64,000 nt of DNA from contig OZ245942.1 of NCBI GenBank assembly GCA_965230065.1, positions 1,240,001 through 1,304,000 of the forward strand, given 5' to 3'. The notes beneath the pieces are model-generated. The model was not told the DNA's origin. It made no database searches and was given only the letters and a program-made list of their open reading frames with translations. The translations under genes were made by a program, and so were the position numbers. Below, in pieces: positions 1 through 8,933 of this stretch (its first letter is position 1; every line of letters begins with the position of its first letter). Origin of the DNA: G965230065 sp965230065. Its GTDB lineage: Bacteria; Bacteroidota; Bacteroidia; Cytophagales; Cyclobacteriaceae.

Positions 1-31
1 TTTTTGCATATCATAAAGACCCTGGCCCTGA

Positions 32-478
32 TTATGCATTATTCAGACGGTTTAACAGGCCTTGCAGTGTTTCCTGCCATTCACCATATTCCTCTGAGTC
101 TTCCCATAGCTCCCTGAGTTCAGAACGACGGTACTGAAGCACTTTCCTTACGGCCCTTTGTCCTTTTTCTATAATTTCAGCATTCAATTCTCTTTTGATG
201 CTTCCAAGGCCAAGGGATGGCAAATCATCATTTTCATCATCCCCGGCATGATACTCCTCGTCTGGAAAATCTTCTGACGGATTACCAAGGGCTGTCGCAA
301 CAATCTCGGCAGCGGCCAAAGCAGCAGTGCAAAACTCGTAATCAAGAAAATCTTCGTTTTCTATCACATCATCAAAAGCATCTTCTATTTTTTCAATGTT
401 TTGTTCGCTATTGCAGAATTCGTCGTACCAATCACAAGTACCATCGTCTTCAAACGTCTTAGTTCCCCAAGATCCCAT
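32..478 (-). CDS. DUF4259 domain protein
   Basis: A 148-residue acidic soluble protein starting MGSWGTKTFEDDGTCDW, the signature opening of the DUF4259 family (MG-W-G---F-nD---DW). No signal peptide or membrane segment is visible. The middle holds a run of Asp/Glu (about residues 75-85) and the end is a charged helix rich in Arg/Glu. The family has no established role; it often appears as a lone accessory gene. It stands alone here, with more than 400 bp of empty sequence on its upstream side. The family call is fairly secure, the function unknown. Confidence 0.75.
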   Translation of the reverse strand: MGSWGTKTFEDDGTCDWYDEFCNSEQNIEKIEDAFDDVIENEDFLDYEFCTAALAAAEIVATALGNPSEDFPDEEYHAGDDENDDLPSLGLGSIKRELNAEIIEKGQRAVRKVLQYRRSELRELWEDSEEYGEWQETLQGLLNRLNNA

Positions 479-904
479 AATGTTTAAATATTAGTGTTTA
501 GTTGAAAGATAAATGATTTTTTATAAAGGATAGCTCCTAAATTGGGTGAGTGGGATACCCCCATGAGCTTATTAAAATAACAGCCATACATACCAACAAG
601 CGGTATACACCCGAAAAGTATTAAAGGGATCATTATTGTTTAATTACCGACACGGAGCGATATGTATAAAGGCTACAAGATTTTCCTGCCTGCTATAGGT
701 AGGCAGACAGTTTTTTAAATAATAGATTAAGTTAAAAAGTAGTTTTCATTTTCACAATGAAACAGGGTTCAAAAAAAATAATTTTTTCTCAAATAAGAAA
801 GGGGTGAAATAATGATTGGAAATTAGCCCCTGTAAATTTCATTTTTGGTAATTTTATTCTATTATTAGGAACTCAATGGTTTTCTTATCGTTGTTAAGGT
901 ATAA
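479..904. other. Gene-free intergenic stretch with one small hairpin
   Basis: About 425 bases between the divergent DUF4259 and HigB-like genes, AT-rich, with no coding pattern that I can defend. It contains one short inverted repeat, CTGCCT at 686-691 against AGGCAG at 701-706. The runs of A/T at 760-800 look like ordinary upstream sequence. I see no RNA gene. Confidence 0.5.
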
Positions 905-1198
905 ATGCGAGTTGTAACACCAAAAAGAATAAAGGAGTTTGCTGAAAAACATTCTCAATCAAAAATTCCTTTACTCAATTAGTATGAAGTAACTAAACAG
1001 AATACACGGCATAACTTAAACGAGGTGAAGCAAGATTTTCCAGCTACAGATTATGTTGGAAATAATCGGTATGTATTTAATATCAAAGGAAATCACTATA
1101 GGTTAGTGGCTATTATCATTTTTGCCTCTCAAAAAGTATATATCCGTTTTATTGGAACACATGCAATGTATGATAAAATTGATGCAAGTACGATTTAA
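905..1198 (+). pseudogene. HigB-type mRNA interferase toxin with in-frame amber stop
   Basis: Reading from ATG 905 gives MRVVTPKRIKEFAEKHSQSK, then a TAG codon at 980-982 (codon 26), then continues in the same frame as YEVTKQN...NRYVFNIKGNHYRLV...YIRFIGTHAMYDKIDA to TAA 1196. This is the layout of the HigB_toxin family, small RelE-fold ribosome-dependent mRNA endonucleases. The position of the stop is where the family usually has Trp in a W-x-x-V/T motif, so a single TGG-to-TAG change explains it. The rest of the frame is undisturbed, so the inactivation looks recent. It lies 6 bases upstream of an intact HigA-like gene. Readthrough or a base-call error are alternatives. Confidence 0.7.
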
Positions 1199-1204
1199 TA
1201 ACCC

Positions 1205-1576
1205 ATGAATATGAAGCCGATAATAAACAATGAAGAATATCAAAAAGCTTTAGAAAGAATGGAGGAACTGCTGAAAATAGTAGGCAACGACACAGATGTT
1301 TCTTCTGTTGAGTTTAAAGAATTAGAACAAATTTCAGACTGCATTGCTGATTATGAAGAACATCATTATCCATTTGAAGCCAAAAACCTCAAGGAGATGA
1401 TAGAGCTGCGAATGTACCAGCGAAAGCTCAAACAAAAAGACCTGGCCAGCATGCTGGGTACATCCCCTTCCCGCATTAGCGAAGTTTTGAATGGAAAAAG
1501 AAAACTAACGTTCGACCTCGCCAAAGCCCTGTACGATAAATTGAATATTGATGCCGAACTGATTTTAAAATCCTAG
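1205..1576 (+). CDS. HigA-like XRE-family antitoxin
   Basis: A 123-residue protein with an acidic helical N-terminal half (about 1-60) and a C-terminal helix-turn-helix (about 68-115: RKLKQKDLASMLGTSPSRIS then EVLNGKRKLT). This is the architecture of HigA antitoxins that pair with HigB toxins, which bind the toxin through the N-terminal part and repress their own promoter through the HTH. It sits 6 bases behind the HigB-like reading frame in the usual toxin-first order. ATG 1205 and ATG 1211 are both possible starts. With the toxin broken it may survive as a free DNA-binding regulator. Confidence 0.8.
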   Translation: MNMKPIINNEEYQKALERMEELLKIVGNDTDVSSVEFKELEQISDCIADYEEHHYPFEAKNLKEMIELRMYQRKLKQKDLASMLGTSPSRISEVLNGKRKLTFDLAKALYDKLNIDAELILKS

Positions 1577-1625
1577 TATTGGATGGTCGATAAGGTTCTT
1601 ATTTTTTAGACACTATCCTCCCTGT

Positions 1626-2390
1626 TTACCCTCCTGTTGTAGCCCCTCCGTCTACCGTAAATACCGATCCGGTAATCCAGGCAGCATCGCTTGAAGCCAG
1701 AAACAAAGCCATGTTGGCAATATCTTCGGGTTGCCCAAGCTGTTGCATGGGCACATTTTGGGCGGCTTGTTGTACTGCTTTTTCAGGATCAGGAAAAGCA
1801 CGGGCTGAATCCCAGATGAGGGGCGTATCTACAGGGCCCGGGCAAATCACGTTGGCACGGATGGCAGGACCATAATCTAAGGCAATCTGCTTCACTAGTG
1901 GAATGAGTGCTCCTTTGGAAGCGCAATAAGCAGCATGATTGGGAAAAGCCTTGGTAGCAGCAATAGAAGCATTCACCACAATGCTGCCCCCTCCCCGCTT
2001 TTGCATTTCAGGAATGGCCAGCTTTAACAGGTAAAATACTGCACTCAGGTTGGTATTTAAAGTTTGGTGCCATTGCTCAACAGAAATTTCGGTAACAGAA
2101 GCCAGCCCCAGCATACCGGCGTTGGCAAAAATAATATCCACTCCGCCAAAATTTTCAACAGCAGTTTTTACCAGCGCTTCATTTGTAGTATATGTGCTCA
2201 CATCACCAGGCAGGAAAAAGGCTTTTCCTCCTTCGTTGACAATGCTTTCTTCTACTTCTTTTCCACGTTGTTCATTTCTTCCGCTGATGACAACGGCAGC
2301 ACCTTCGGCAGCAAATAACTGAGCCGTTGCTTTTCCCATGCCGCTCGTGCCTCCGGTGATGATGGCTGTTTTGTTGGAGAGTTTTTTCAT
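1626..2390 (-). CDS. Short-chain dehydrogenase/reductase (SDR) oxidoreductase
   Basis: A 254-residue classical SDR. The Rossmann cofactor motif TGGTSGMG lies at residues 12-19, the NAG motif at 89-91, and the catalytic set is visible as Asn113, Ser141, Tyr154 and Lys158 (Y-x-x-x-K in AAYCASKGA). The C-terminus ends with the usual ITGSVFTVDGG segment. Such enzymes reduce or oxidise an alcohol/carbonyl using NAD(P)H in the cytosol; the substrate cannot be told from sequence. Arg38 following the second strand favours an NADP-type pocket, an inference only. The gene is monocistronic and convergent with higA. Confidence 0.88.
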   Translation of the reverse strand: MKKLSNKTAIITGGTSGMGKATAQLFAAEGAAVVISGRNEQRGKEVEESIVNEGGKAFFLPGDVSTYTTNEALVKTAVENFGGVDIIFANAGMLGLASVTEISVEQWHQTLNTNLSAVFYLLKLAIPEMQKRGGGSIVVNASIAATKAFPNHAAYCASKGALIPLVKQIALDYGPAIRANVICPGPVDTPLIWDSARAFPDPEKAVQQAAQNVPMQQLGQPEDIANMALFLASSDAAWITGSVFTVDGGATTGG

Positions 2391-2589
2391 TATAGTTTTC
2401 TGATTTTTATCTACCTCAGTTGAATTACAGTTTCAATTTTTTTTTGTAATTTATCATTTTTTGTTGGTTTGGTTGGACACTTAATGGCTTGCTATACAAA
2501 AGGCGTTCTTAAATAAGAGTGAAAGCTATGCACGATAAATACATGAGTTTTGTCACATCAAATTCCAATTTTAAAAAATATTTGTCCTC

Positions 2590-3543
2590 ATGAAGACTGA
2601 AATATTATCAAAAGAAGATAGTAAGTTTTTTGATAGATGTATTCAATTTTCTCTAGTAGCATATCCTAGAGAGAAAGTTGAACCTCCTAAATCCAATATA
2701 ATATATCATTACTGTACCATTGATACATTGATACCACTTCTCGAGTACAGTAATATTTGGGCTTCCAACTATAAGTTTATGAATGACAAGAATGAGGGAA
2801 GTTATCTAATGCGTCTTTTGGATCATGTTTCAAATGTGGAGACAAAAAAGGATTTGAAGTTTTTAGAAAGTAAAATTACTGATGTTTATATCTCTTCTTT
2901 TTCTGAGAATGGGGATGATCTTTATCAATGGCAACTTTATGCTGATGGAGGTAAAGGTGTTGCAATAGGCTTTAATATTCAAACTTTTGATACTGGTCAT
3001 GATGGATATCCAATTGATTTAAGAGAAAGGTTTGAAGTTGAAAAACCAAGATTTGGAATTGTTAAAGTAATCTACGATAAAAATAAGCAAGTGGAGATGC
3101 TTGAAAAATTAATTTCAGGTTTTAATCAACTACGTAATGAAGTTCAAAACCCAATTCAGGAAAAATTATTTAAAAAGTTTTTTTACAGAGGATTTACAAT
3201 GTTGTCCTGTCGTTGTAAGGATAAAGCTTGGGAAAAAGAGAATGAATGGAGAATAATTGGCTTGTTTGAAAATGTAAATACAGATATTTATGATCCAGAG
3301 CTTTTTAATTATCAAATACAAGGGGAACAGGATAAGCTCTTTTTCCGAGTTACAAAAGACAATAGATTAGCTCCTTACTACAAGGTTCCTTTTAATCCAG
3401 GTCAAGACATTAAAGAAATTAGGTTTGGCCCAAAAAATAACTCGAGTTTCGAGGACTTAGAGTATAGCTTAAAAATGTACTTTAAAACCAGAAATCTGAA
3501 AATTCCTTCAATTAAAAAATCCTCTATTGAGCTTGCATTTTAA
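2590..3543 (+). CDS. DUF2971 domain protein
   Basis: A 317-residue soluble protein with the DUF2971 pattern: IIYHYCTIDTLIPLLEYSNIW near residues 37-57 followed by a N-D-x-x-E segment (FMNDKNEGS), then YISSFSEN..LYQWQLYADGGKGVAIGF around 100-130, and WEKENEWRI near 216. These conserved Tyr/Trp/Asp/Glu blocks define the family. No enzymatic activity is established; members occur as lone accessory genes and in defence-rich contexts. Codon use is clearly more AT-rich than the neighbouring degP or SDR genes, suggesting horizontal arrival. It is not in an operon. Confidence 0.75.
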   Translation: MKTEILSKEDSKFFDRCIQFSLVAYPREKVEPPKSNIIYHYCTIDTLIPLLEYSNIWASNYKFMNDKNEGSYLMRLLDHVSNVETKKDLKFLESKITDVYISSFSENGDDLYQWQLYADGGKGVAIGFNIQTFDTGHDGYPIDLRERFEVEKPRFGIVKVIYDKNKQVEMLEKLISGFNQLRNEVQNPIQEKLFKKFFYRGFTMLSCRCKDKAWEKENEWRIIGLFENVNTDIYDPELFNYQIQGEQDKLFFRVTKDNRLAPYYKVPFNPGQDIKEIRFGPKNNSSFEDLEYSLKMYFKTRNLKIPSIKKSSIELAF

Positions 3544-3891
3544 ACAAAAAAGCTCACCTATTTATACGAATAAAGGAAAGTGATTTTTACTTTTCTTCAA
3601 TGGATAATTTTATGCAGTTCGTATATTAAATGCTCTGTTACTTTTTTCAATTGACAAAAAAGTAACCAAAAAGTCTTGAAAATTCAATGCTTCTTCGCAC
3701 CCCGCTGAATTTCCTTGCCTACGCACTAAGAGTTTAACATATAATCAATTTCAGCATGGTTAAATGATGAATTCTCATCATTTTCTCAAAATTTTTCCTC
3801 TTCTTCCCCCAATCTTCATCAAAACTTCATGTTCGGGTGTTTTATTAGTAGCGTAAAATAAAATTATGACACACATAAACCTATTAATGAT
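3544..3891. other. Intergenic region with a perfect 11-bp inverted repeat
   Basis: This 348-base gap holds no gene. GTTACTTTTTT at 3637-3647 pairs perfectly with AAAAAAGTAAC at 3656-3666 around an 8-base loop, followed by an echo, CAAAAAGTC. Similar GTTACTTTTT/AAAAAGTAAC elements are scattered through many Bacteroidota genomes. It could act as a bidirectional transcription end for the DUF2971 gene, or be a dispersed palindrome. The remainder up to 3891 should carry the degP promoter, but I could not fix a convincing -33/-7 pair. Confidence 0.5.
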
Positions 3892-5364
3892 ATGATGAAG
3901 ACTTTTGGAAAAACCTTGCTGGCGGCCACACTGGGTAGTGTGGTTACGCTTTCAGCTTACGAAGTATTTGACCAGCCCGATCAGGTGCTGGTAGAAAAAG
4001 AGCCAAGCTACGCGGCCCGGGTAGCCAATTATGAAGCCCCCCAGGGCATGAAAGAATTGGTAGACTTTACGGCAGCCGCAGAAAAAGTAACCCCGGCTGT
4101 AGTGCATATTACCACTAAAATAACAGCACGCGGACAAGCGAATGCATCGCAGCAGGTGCCTGATTTTTTCAGGGACTTTTTCGGAGATCAGTTCCGTATG
4201 CAACCGCAACAGCCGCGCGAACGACAAGCTTCCGGTTCGGGCGTGATCATTAGTGAAGATGGTTATGTAGTAACCAACAACCACGTGGTAGACAATGCCG
4301 ATGAAATTTTGGTACTTATGAACGATAACCGTGAATATGTAGCGGAAGTAATTGGTACGGATCCATCTACCGACTTAGCTCTGTTGAAAGTGGATGAAAA
4401 AGGATTGCCAACCGTACCTGTAGCCAACTCTGATGAAATCAAAGTAGGCGAATGGGTGCTGGCCGTAGGAAACCCTTTCAACCTGGAGTCTACCGTAACG
4501 GCGGGTATTGTAAGTGCCAAAGGCAGAAGCATTAACATTTTGCGCGAAAGCGGTGCCATTGAGTCATTCATTCAAACAGATGCAGCCATCAACCCTGGAA
4601 ACAGCGGTGGTGCGCTCGTGAACCTGAATGGCGACCTGGTGGGAATTAACACTGCGATTGCTTCGCCTACCGGTTCTTACTCTGGATACGGATTTGCCGT
4701 GCCTACCAACATTATGGGCAAAGTGGTGGATGACCTGATAAAATATGGAAAAGTACAACGTGCATTCCTCGGTATTATGATTCGTGACGTAAACAGTACG
4801 CTTGCCGATGAAAAAGACCTGAGCGTGATGAACGGTGTGTATGTGGATAGCCTGATGGAAGGTGGCGCTGCCAAAGCAGCCGGTATCCGTGAAGGTGATG
4901 TGATTTTGAGTGTGGATGGCCGAAGTGTAAAATCAGTGCCTGAGTTACAGGAAATGATTGGAAGAAAACGCCCGGGTGATGAAGCAAAAGTAGTAGTAGA
5001 CCGTGGCGGAAGTGAAAAAACGATTAACGTAGCCCTGAAAAATATGGAAGGTACTACCGAAATTGTAAAAGCTTCAAAAAGTGCTAAGGTAAATGCCCTG
5101 GGTGCCGAGTTCTCTGAAATTGATGAGAAGGCCAAAGCGGAGTTGGGAATCGATGCAGGCGTACAGGTTACCCGGCTTTACCCTGGCAAACTGAGAGGAC
5201 AAACCAACATGCGGGAAGGATTCATCATCACCCGCATCGGTGACAAGAAAATCAACTCAGTAAAAGACCTGGAAAAAGCACTGGCTGATGCCGATGGCGG
5301 TATCCTGATTGAAGGGCACTACCCCGGCGACAAAGAAACCAGATACTTTGGGTTAGGCATGTAA
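3892..5364 (+). CDS. degP: Periplasmic Do-like serine protease/chaperone DegP/DegQ (HtrA)
   Basis: A 490-residue HtrA protease. The first 22 residues form an N-terminal hydrophobic export or anchor segment. The trypsin-like domain (about 60-280) carries the triad His131 (TNNHVVD), Asp161 (STDLALLK) and Ser238 (PGNSGGAL). Two PDZ domains follow, about 290-385 and 410-488, the second less canonical. Such proteins degrade or refold damaged envelope proteins. ATG 3892 and ATG 3895 are adjacent and either may be used. The gene is monocistronic with a long upstream region, in keeping with stress control, though no specific operator is visible. DegP versus DegQ cannot be separated by eye. Confidence 0.92.
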   Translation: MMKTFGKTLLAATLGSVVTLSAYEVFDQPDQVLVEKEPSYAARVANYEAPQGMKELVDFTAAAEKVTPAVVHITTKITARGQANASQQVPDFFRDFFGDQFRMQPQQPRERQASGSGVIISEDGYVVTNNHVVDNADEILVLMNDNREYVAEVIGTDPSTDLALLKVDEKGLPTVPVANSDEIKVGEWVLAVGNPFNLESTVTAGIVSAKGRSINILRESGAIESFIQTDAAINPGNSGGALVNLNGDLVGINTAIASPTGSYSGYGFAVPTNIMGKVVDDLIKYGKVQRAFLGIMIRDVNSTLADEKDLSVMNGVYVDSLMEGGAAKAAGIREGDVILSVDGRSVKSVPELQEMIGRKRPGDEAKVVVDRGGSEKTINVALKNMEGTTEIVKASKSAKVNALGAEFSEIDEKAKAELGIDAGVQVTRLYPGKLRGQTNMREGFIITRIGDKKINSVKDLEKALADADGGILIEGHYPGDKETRYFGLGM

Positions 5365-5446
5365 TCATCTTATAAAATGGAACCGAAAGTTTCGTTTTTG
5401 AGAAAGGCAAAGGCATGGGGTTTTTATCCTGTGCCTTTTTTTATTC

Positions 5447-5962
5447 TCAATGTACTTTCTGTAATTTGAATATTTTGGCTATTTCCTGTCCGGAAGTAAT
5501 GATAACCAACTGATAAATTCCTGCTGGTAACAAGCCCAAATCCAACGATTGCTCCAAAGCTGGAACTCCCCTTTTCGTCAGTATATCTTCTACCACAAGC
5601 TGGCCTTGTAAATTGTATAAACGATAAGAAAGCGAATGGCTTACGGTTTCGGATAAGGAAATGGTGATTTTATCGGCCGTAGGATTAGGATAGGCGTTGA
5701 TAGCAAAGGGATATAATTCTTCTACTGTACCTGTTACTGCTTCGTCTCCTTTCAACATACCCTGCTGGAAACCCTCGAGTAATACAATGTTTCCTTGTTG
5801 GTAAGAGCCAATAGCCACCTCACCTATCGTGAATGATAACGAATGCGAATCAGTAATATGTTCACCTCCCCCGGGAGCTACCACCGATTGGGCTGCTGTT
5901 GGTAAGGCAAAACATAGCATTACAAGTAGAGGGCACAATTTGAGGGCTTGGAGTACGGACAT
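5447..5962 (-). CDS. Small T9SS C-terminal sorting-domain protein
   Basis: Starting at ATG 5962 the 171-residue product opens with a signal peptide (SVLQALKLCPLLVMLCFALP then TAAQS). A short Gly-rich beta segment follows (GEHITDSHSLSFTIGEVAIG), and the C-terminal 75 residues form a type A type IX sorting domain: INAYPNPTADKITISL, YRLYNLQGQLV, LDLGLLPAGIYQLVI and a final KIFKLQK. The protein should be exported and attached to the cell surface or released by T9SS. An open frame extends to 6418 but that extra part is palindrome-rich non-coding sequence, so I reject the longer start. It lies downstream of the S74 protein on the same strand. Function beyond sorting is unknown. Confidence 0.8.
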   Translation of the reverse strand: MSVLQALKLCPLLVMLCFALPTAAQSVVAPGGGEHITDSHSLSFTIGEVAIGSYQQGNIVLLEGFQQGMLKGDEAVTGTVEELYPFAINAYPNPTADKITISLSETVSHSLSYRLYNLQGQLVVEDILTKRGVPALEQSLDLGLLPAGIYQLVIITSGQEIAKIFKLQKVH

Positions 5963-6258
5963 CCTTGTCCGTAATTGAGTGATGTATGGAATTAAATTAT
6001 GCGGACTGGGAAGTCCGCTCTCCGGCTTGACAGGTTTTAATTTTCTGCTAAGTAAGTTTAAACGAATAAAAATTGTCGGATAAACTCCCAAAAAAAGTGA
6101 ACCTCCGTAGGGCGGTTCAGCGAACCGCCTTACTGTTGTATCCGCCGTGTATCCAGGTGACAAGGCTTTTTTGTTGGTACTTACTTGTGTTTTTTCAGAT
6201 TTGAATAGTTCTTTAAAATAACAAAAAAACATAGAGAATTTTGCCGCAGTTATTGCGG
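5954..6258. repeat. Cluster of four small palindromes
   Basis: Inverted repeats occur one after another: TACGGAC 5954-5960 / GTCCGTA 5967-5973; GCGGACT 6001-6007 / AGTCCGC 6012-6018; GGCGGTTC 6111-6118 / GAACCGCC 6122-6129; CCGC 6244-6247 / GCGG 6255-6258. They fill the space between the S74 gene and the T9SS gene and read like dispersed REP-type elements. The first one covers the start codon of the T9SS gene, so its mRNA start could be folded in a stem. The sequence around 6270-6340 is GC-rich and of no recognisable origin. Confidence 0.6.
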
Positions 6259-6418
6259 TCGGCGCCCCAACGGCACCTCCCTCTTGCGATGCAGAGGGGG
6301 GCGGAATTTGCGTTCGCTCATCCGGGGAGAACGCTATTATTTTTTTAATCTGACAAAGTACAGTTACGAACAAATAAAATATGTTGTATATATTTTTCAT
6401 TGGATGCTCATTCTTCAT

Positions 6419-8824
6419 TTATTCTGAAATTTGACTTGGATTTTCACCTGAAAGGAGCATTGCTTCAATTTTGGACAGTTTTTCAGCAAGTTTTGCAACT
6501 TTGGCTTCATTGACTCGCAGGGTTTGTATTTCTTTTTTCAGCGCGTCAATCATCACTTGTTGTTCCTGGATGGCCGCGATGGCAAGCACGGCAAAATCTT
6601 TATAAGCCAGGTTATAATACCCGTTGGCCTCAGTTACCAAATCGGGAAATATGGCTTTCACTTCCTGGGCAATAAAACCGTACGACAGCGGAGCTTCCTC
6701 ATCAGTATCTTTAAAATGATATGTACTTGGCTTGAGTTCTAAAACTTTGGGCAACACATTATCCATTGGCCGGATATTTTTTTTCAATCTTCTGTCCGAC
6801 CAGGTTTTATAATCCCCATCATCATGGTCAATGGTAGCTTTTACCCTGGCATTGAAATAAAAAGAGAGGAACTTGTCATTATCCGAAAATACATCCCAGT
6901 AGTTGCCACTTGGGGAAGTAAGCCTGAGTCCGGGGCCCTCATTTGGGTCTATCCCCAAGGTAACAGGCCCGATTTTCTGCTTAATTTCCAGGGGGGCACG
7001 GGGTGTTACCCGGTTAATGCCTATTTTGCCATCACTGGTAATCGTCATGCGGGTAGTGGCATTCGTACCAAAACTCATGGATTCATTTTCCCGGTTATAA
7101 ATGAAAGCCTTGCCTGCACCATTCAAGCCCACAATCAGTCCATCAGTTTGACTGACCCCGGTCGTTTTATCCGTAATCCGCAGATAATTAATGCCACTGC
7201 TGGCATGCATGTGCAGGTTACTGGAAGGAATTGTGGTGCCAATTCCTATATTTCCATCATTGGCAATGGTCATGCGCGTGCTGGCATCTGTACCGAAATG
7301 CATGGGCTTGTCTTCTAAATTGCGGATGTATGCAGAACCGGCCCCATTCAGGCCAAAAATCAATCCATTCGTTTCATTTACACCCGTTGTGTTATCCGTA
7401 ATGCGCAAATAATTTTTACCGCTTGTGGTATGCAAGTGCAACTTGCTGGCAGGTTTGTACACACCTACGCCCACTTTGCCATTTTCATTCACGTTCAGCG
7501 GGTAATTATTTTCCCCATGCGATACCGACCAGGTTTTAGTGGCATTTCTGTACTCGGTCCATGCCTTGTAATCCCCATTCACTGCATAGCCGTAGAAAGG
7601 CATAGCTCGCCCGGCACCATCTACGTCTACATACATGCCCCCCCAGGTATCAGTGTTGTGCGACTTGATGGTAAAGGAAGCGGCCCCTATCATTTCATCT
7701 GTATTAAGCCCCAGTTTTCCATTATAAATGGCCGCGTTTTCGGTTTTTTCCCAAACGGAGCTTCCTGCATTGTCTTCATCCGGAATCCATTGGTTGCCAT
7801 CCCATTTTAGTACTTGTCCATCGGCCGGGGCTTTTTCGGCTACTGCTTTTCCTTGCAGTTTATTGGCATTCCACAAGGCAGCTTCGGTTTCGGCACTTAT
7901 GGTCAGGTTACCACTGGTGCCACCTCCCAGCAGACCTGTTCCGGGTTTTATGGCATTAATTTCCCCGCCTTTGTCATCGTTTTCTGGCTTCCACTCGCTG
8001 CCATCCCATTTTAGTACTTGCCCGGCAGTTGCTCCCTGTGGTGCAAGGGCCAGGGGGTTACCCGTTGTTCCTTCTCCTGATAAAGAAGCATCGGATTGCA
8101 CGGTTTGTCCACCCCAATCGTCTCCTGAGCCTCCGGAAGCCACAGGCAAATCATCCGGCTTCCAGTCAGTGCCATCCCAGGTGAGTACCTGCCCTGCATC
8201 AGCACCTTGTGGAGCTATTTTTAGTGGATTTTCATCTGTACCATCGCCACTCAATGTAGTATTCGTTTGTGTTGTTTGCTGCCCCCAGTCATCTCCTACG
8301 CCTCCACTCATCTCATCAGCAGGAACCCACTGGTTGCCATCCCATTTCAAAACTTGTCCGCTGGCTGGCGTTGCTTCGGCCACGTCGGATAGCTGGTGAA
8401 TGGGCATACCATCTACGGTTTTAGCCCTATCGGCATAAAGCGCATACGGTACACTTTGTAATTTAGTCAAAACTGGCTGGTCAAAACCATCGATGCCGTT
8501 GATGGTTACCGAAAGCTGGTAATTTTTCTGTCCCCAGTCCGCCTCTGAAAATGTGCCGGTTTCAGCCTGTCCCTGGCCAATGATTAATGAAAACTGTCCG
8601 AAATCATTGGTCGTAACCTGATGTTTTTCCCGATAATCAAACTGATTGTCTTCGGAAATATACAGCCCCACCTGTACATCTATGATGGTATTGGCAAGCG
8701 GTTCACCTGCATCATTACGTACGACCGCCTGGTAGTTAATCCCCCGGGGTACTTCCTGGGCAAATACGGTAAAAATGAAGCAAAATTGAAGAAAAAGGAA
8801 GGGGTAAAGGTTTCTGGTTTTCAT
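6419..8824 (-). CDS. Tail-fibre-like secreted protein with S74 intramolecular chaperone domain
   Basis: About 801 residues from ATG 8824, chosen because it gives a clean signal peptide (KTRNLYPFLFLQFCFIFTVF then AQ); an ATG at 8842 is also in frame. The N-terminal domain (about 20-130: RGINYQAVVRNDAGEPL) is common in Bacteroidota surface proteins. Then come four modules built on G-Q-V-L-K/T-W-D-G-x-x-W-x-P with intervening DDWG and SLSGEGT motifs (about 150-350), beta-rich repeats, and a C-terminal endosialidase-type chaperone domain. That domain has Ser676 and Lys681 in WSDRRLKKNI, the Ser/Lys pair used for self-cleavage in phage tail spikes. It likely trimerises as a surface fibre. No phage genes are nearby. 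Confidence 0.82.
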   Translation of the reverse strand: MKTRNLYPFLFLQFCFIFTVFAQEVPRGINYQAVVRNDAGEPLANTIIDVQVGLYISEDNQFDYREKHQVTTNDFGQFSLIIGQGQAETGTFSEADWGQKNYQLSVTINGIDGFDQPVLTKLQSVPYALYADRAKTVDGMPIHQLSDVAEATPASGQVLKWDGNQWVPADEMSGGVGDDWGQQTTQTNTTLSGDGTDENPLKIAPQGADAGQVLTWDGTDWKPDDLPVASGGSGDDWGGQTVQSDASLSGEGTTGNPLALAPQGATAGQVLKWDGSEWKPENDDKGGEINAIKPGTGLLGGGTSGNLTISAETEAALWNANKLQGKAVAEKAPADGQVLKWDGNQWIPDEDNAGSSVWEKTENAAIYNGKLGLNTDEMIGAASFTIKSHNTDTWGGMYVDVDGAGRAMPFYGYAVNGDYKAWTEYRNATKTWSVSHGENNYPLNVNENGKVGVGVYKPASKLHLHTTSGKNYLRITDNTTGVNETNGLIFGLNGAGSAYIRNLEDKPMHFGTDASTRMTIANDGNIGIGTTIPSSNLHMHASSGINYLRITDKTTGVSQTDGLIVGLNGAGKAFIYNRENESMSFGTNATTRMTITSDGKIGINRVTPRAPLEIKQKIGPVTLGIDPNEGPGLRLTSPSGNYWDVFSDNDKFLSFYFNARVKATIDHDDGDYKTWSDRRLKKNIRPMDNVLPKVLELKPSTYHFKDTDEEAPLSYGFIAQEVKAIFPDLVTEANGYYNLAYKDFAVLAIAAIQEQQVMIDALKKEIQTLRVNEAKVAKLAEKLSKIEAMLLSGENPSQISE
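7740..8400 (-). repeat. In-gene tandem repeats encoding WDG modules
   Basis: Within the S74 protein gene, the phrase encoding GQVLKWDGxxWxP recurs at about 7785, 8010, 8170 and 8335, each followed by variable spacers that include DDWGxQT and SLSGxGTxxNPL. The DNA copies are similar but not identical. They give a modular, possibly length-variable fibre shaft. Confidence 0.7.
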
Positions 8825-8933
8825 GGAAGCAAGCTTTGTCATGGTTCATATTACACTGCTTTAATGCCATGAAAAAAGAATTTGTAAACAGGGAAGTACA
8901 AATTATTAAAGAAAAAGTATAAATCAATTTGCC

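Noticed and set aside
5963..6418. N-terminal extension of the T9SS protein
   Set aside because: The added part is encoded by palindromes and GC-rich debris, has no family likeness, and would place the signal peptide in the middle of the protein.
7728..8399. 223-codon plus-strand frame in the S74 protein gene
   Set aside because: Antisense shadow of the repeat modules, Pro/Ser-rich; no start region or family similarity.
6419..8824. Prophage origin for the tail-fibre-like protein
   Set aside because: No capsid, terminase, integrase or other tail genes; the signal peptide and neighbouring T9SS protein indicate a surface protein.
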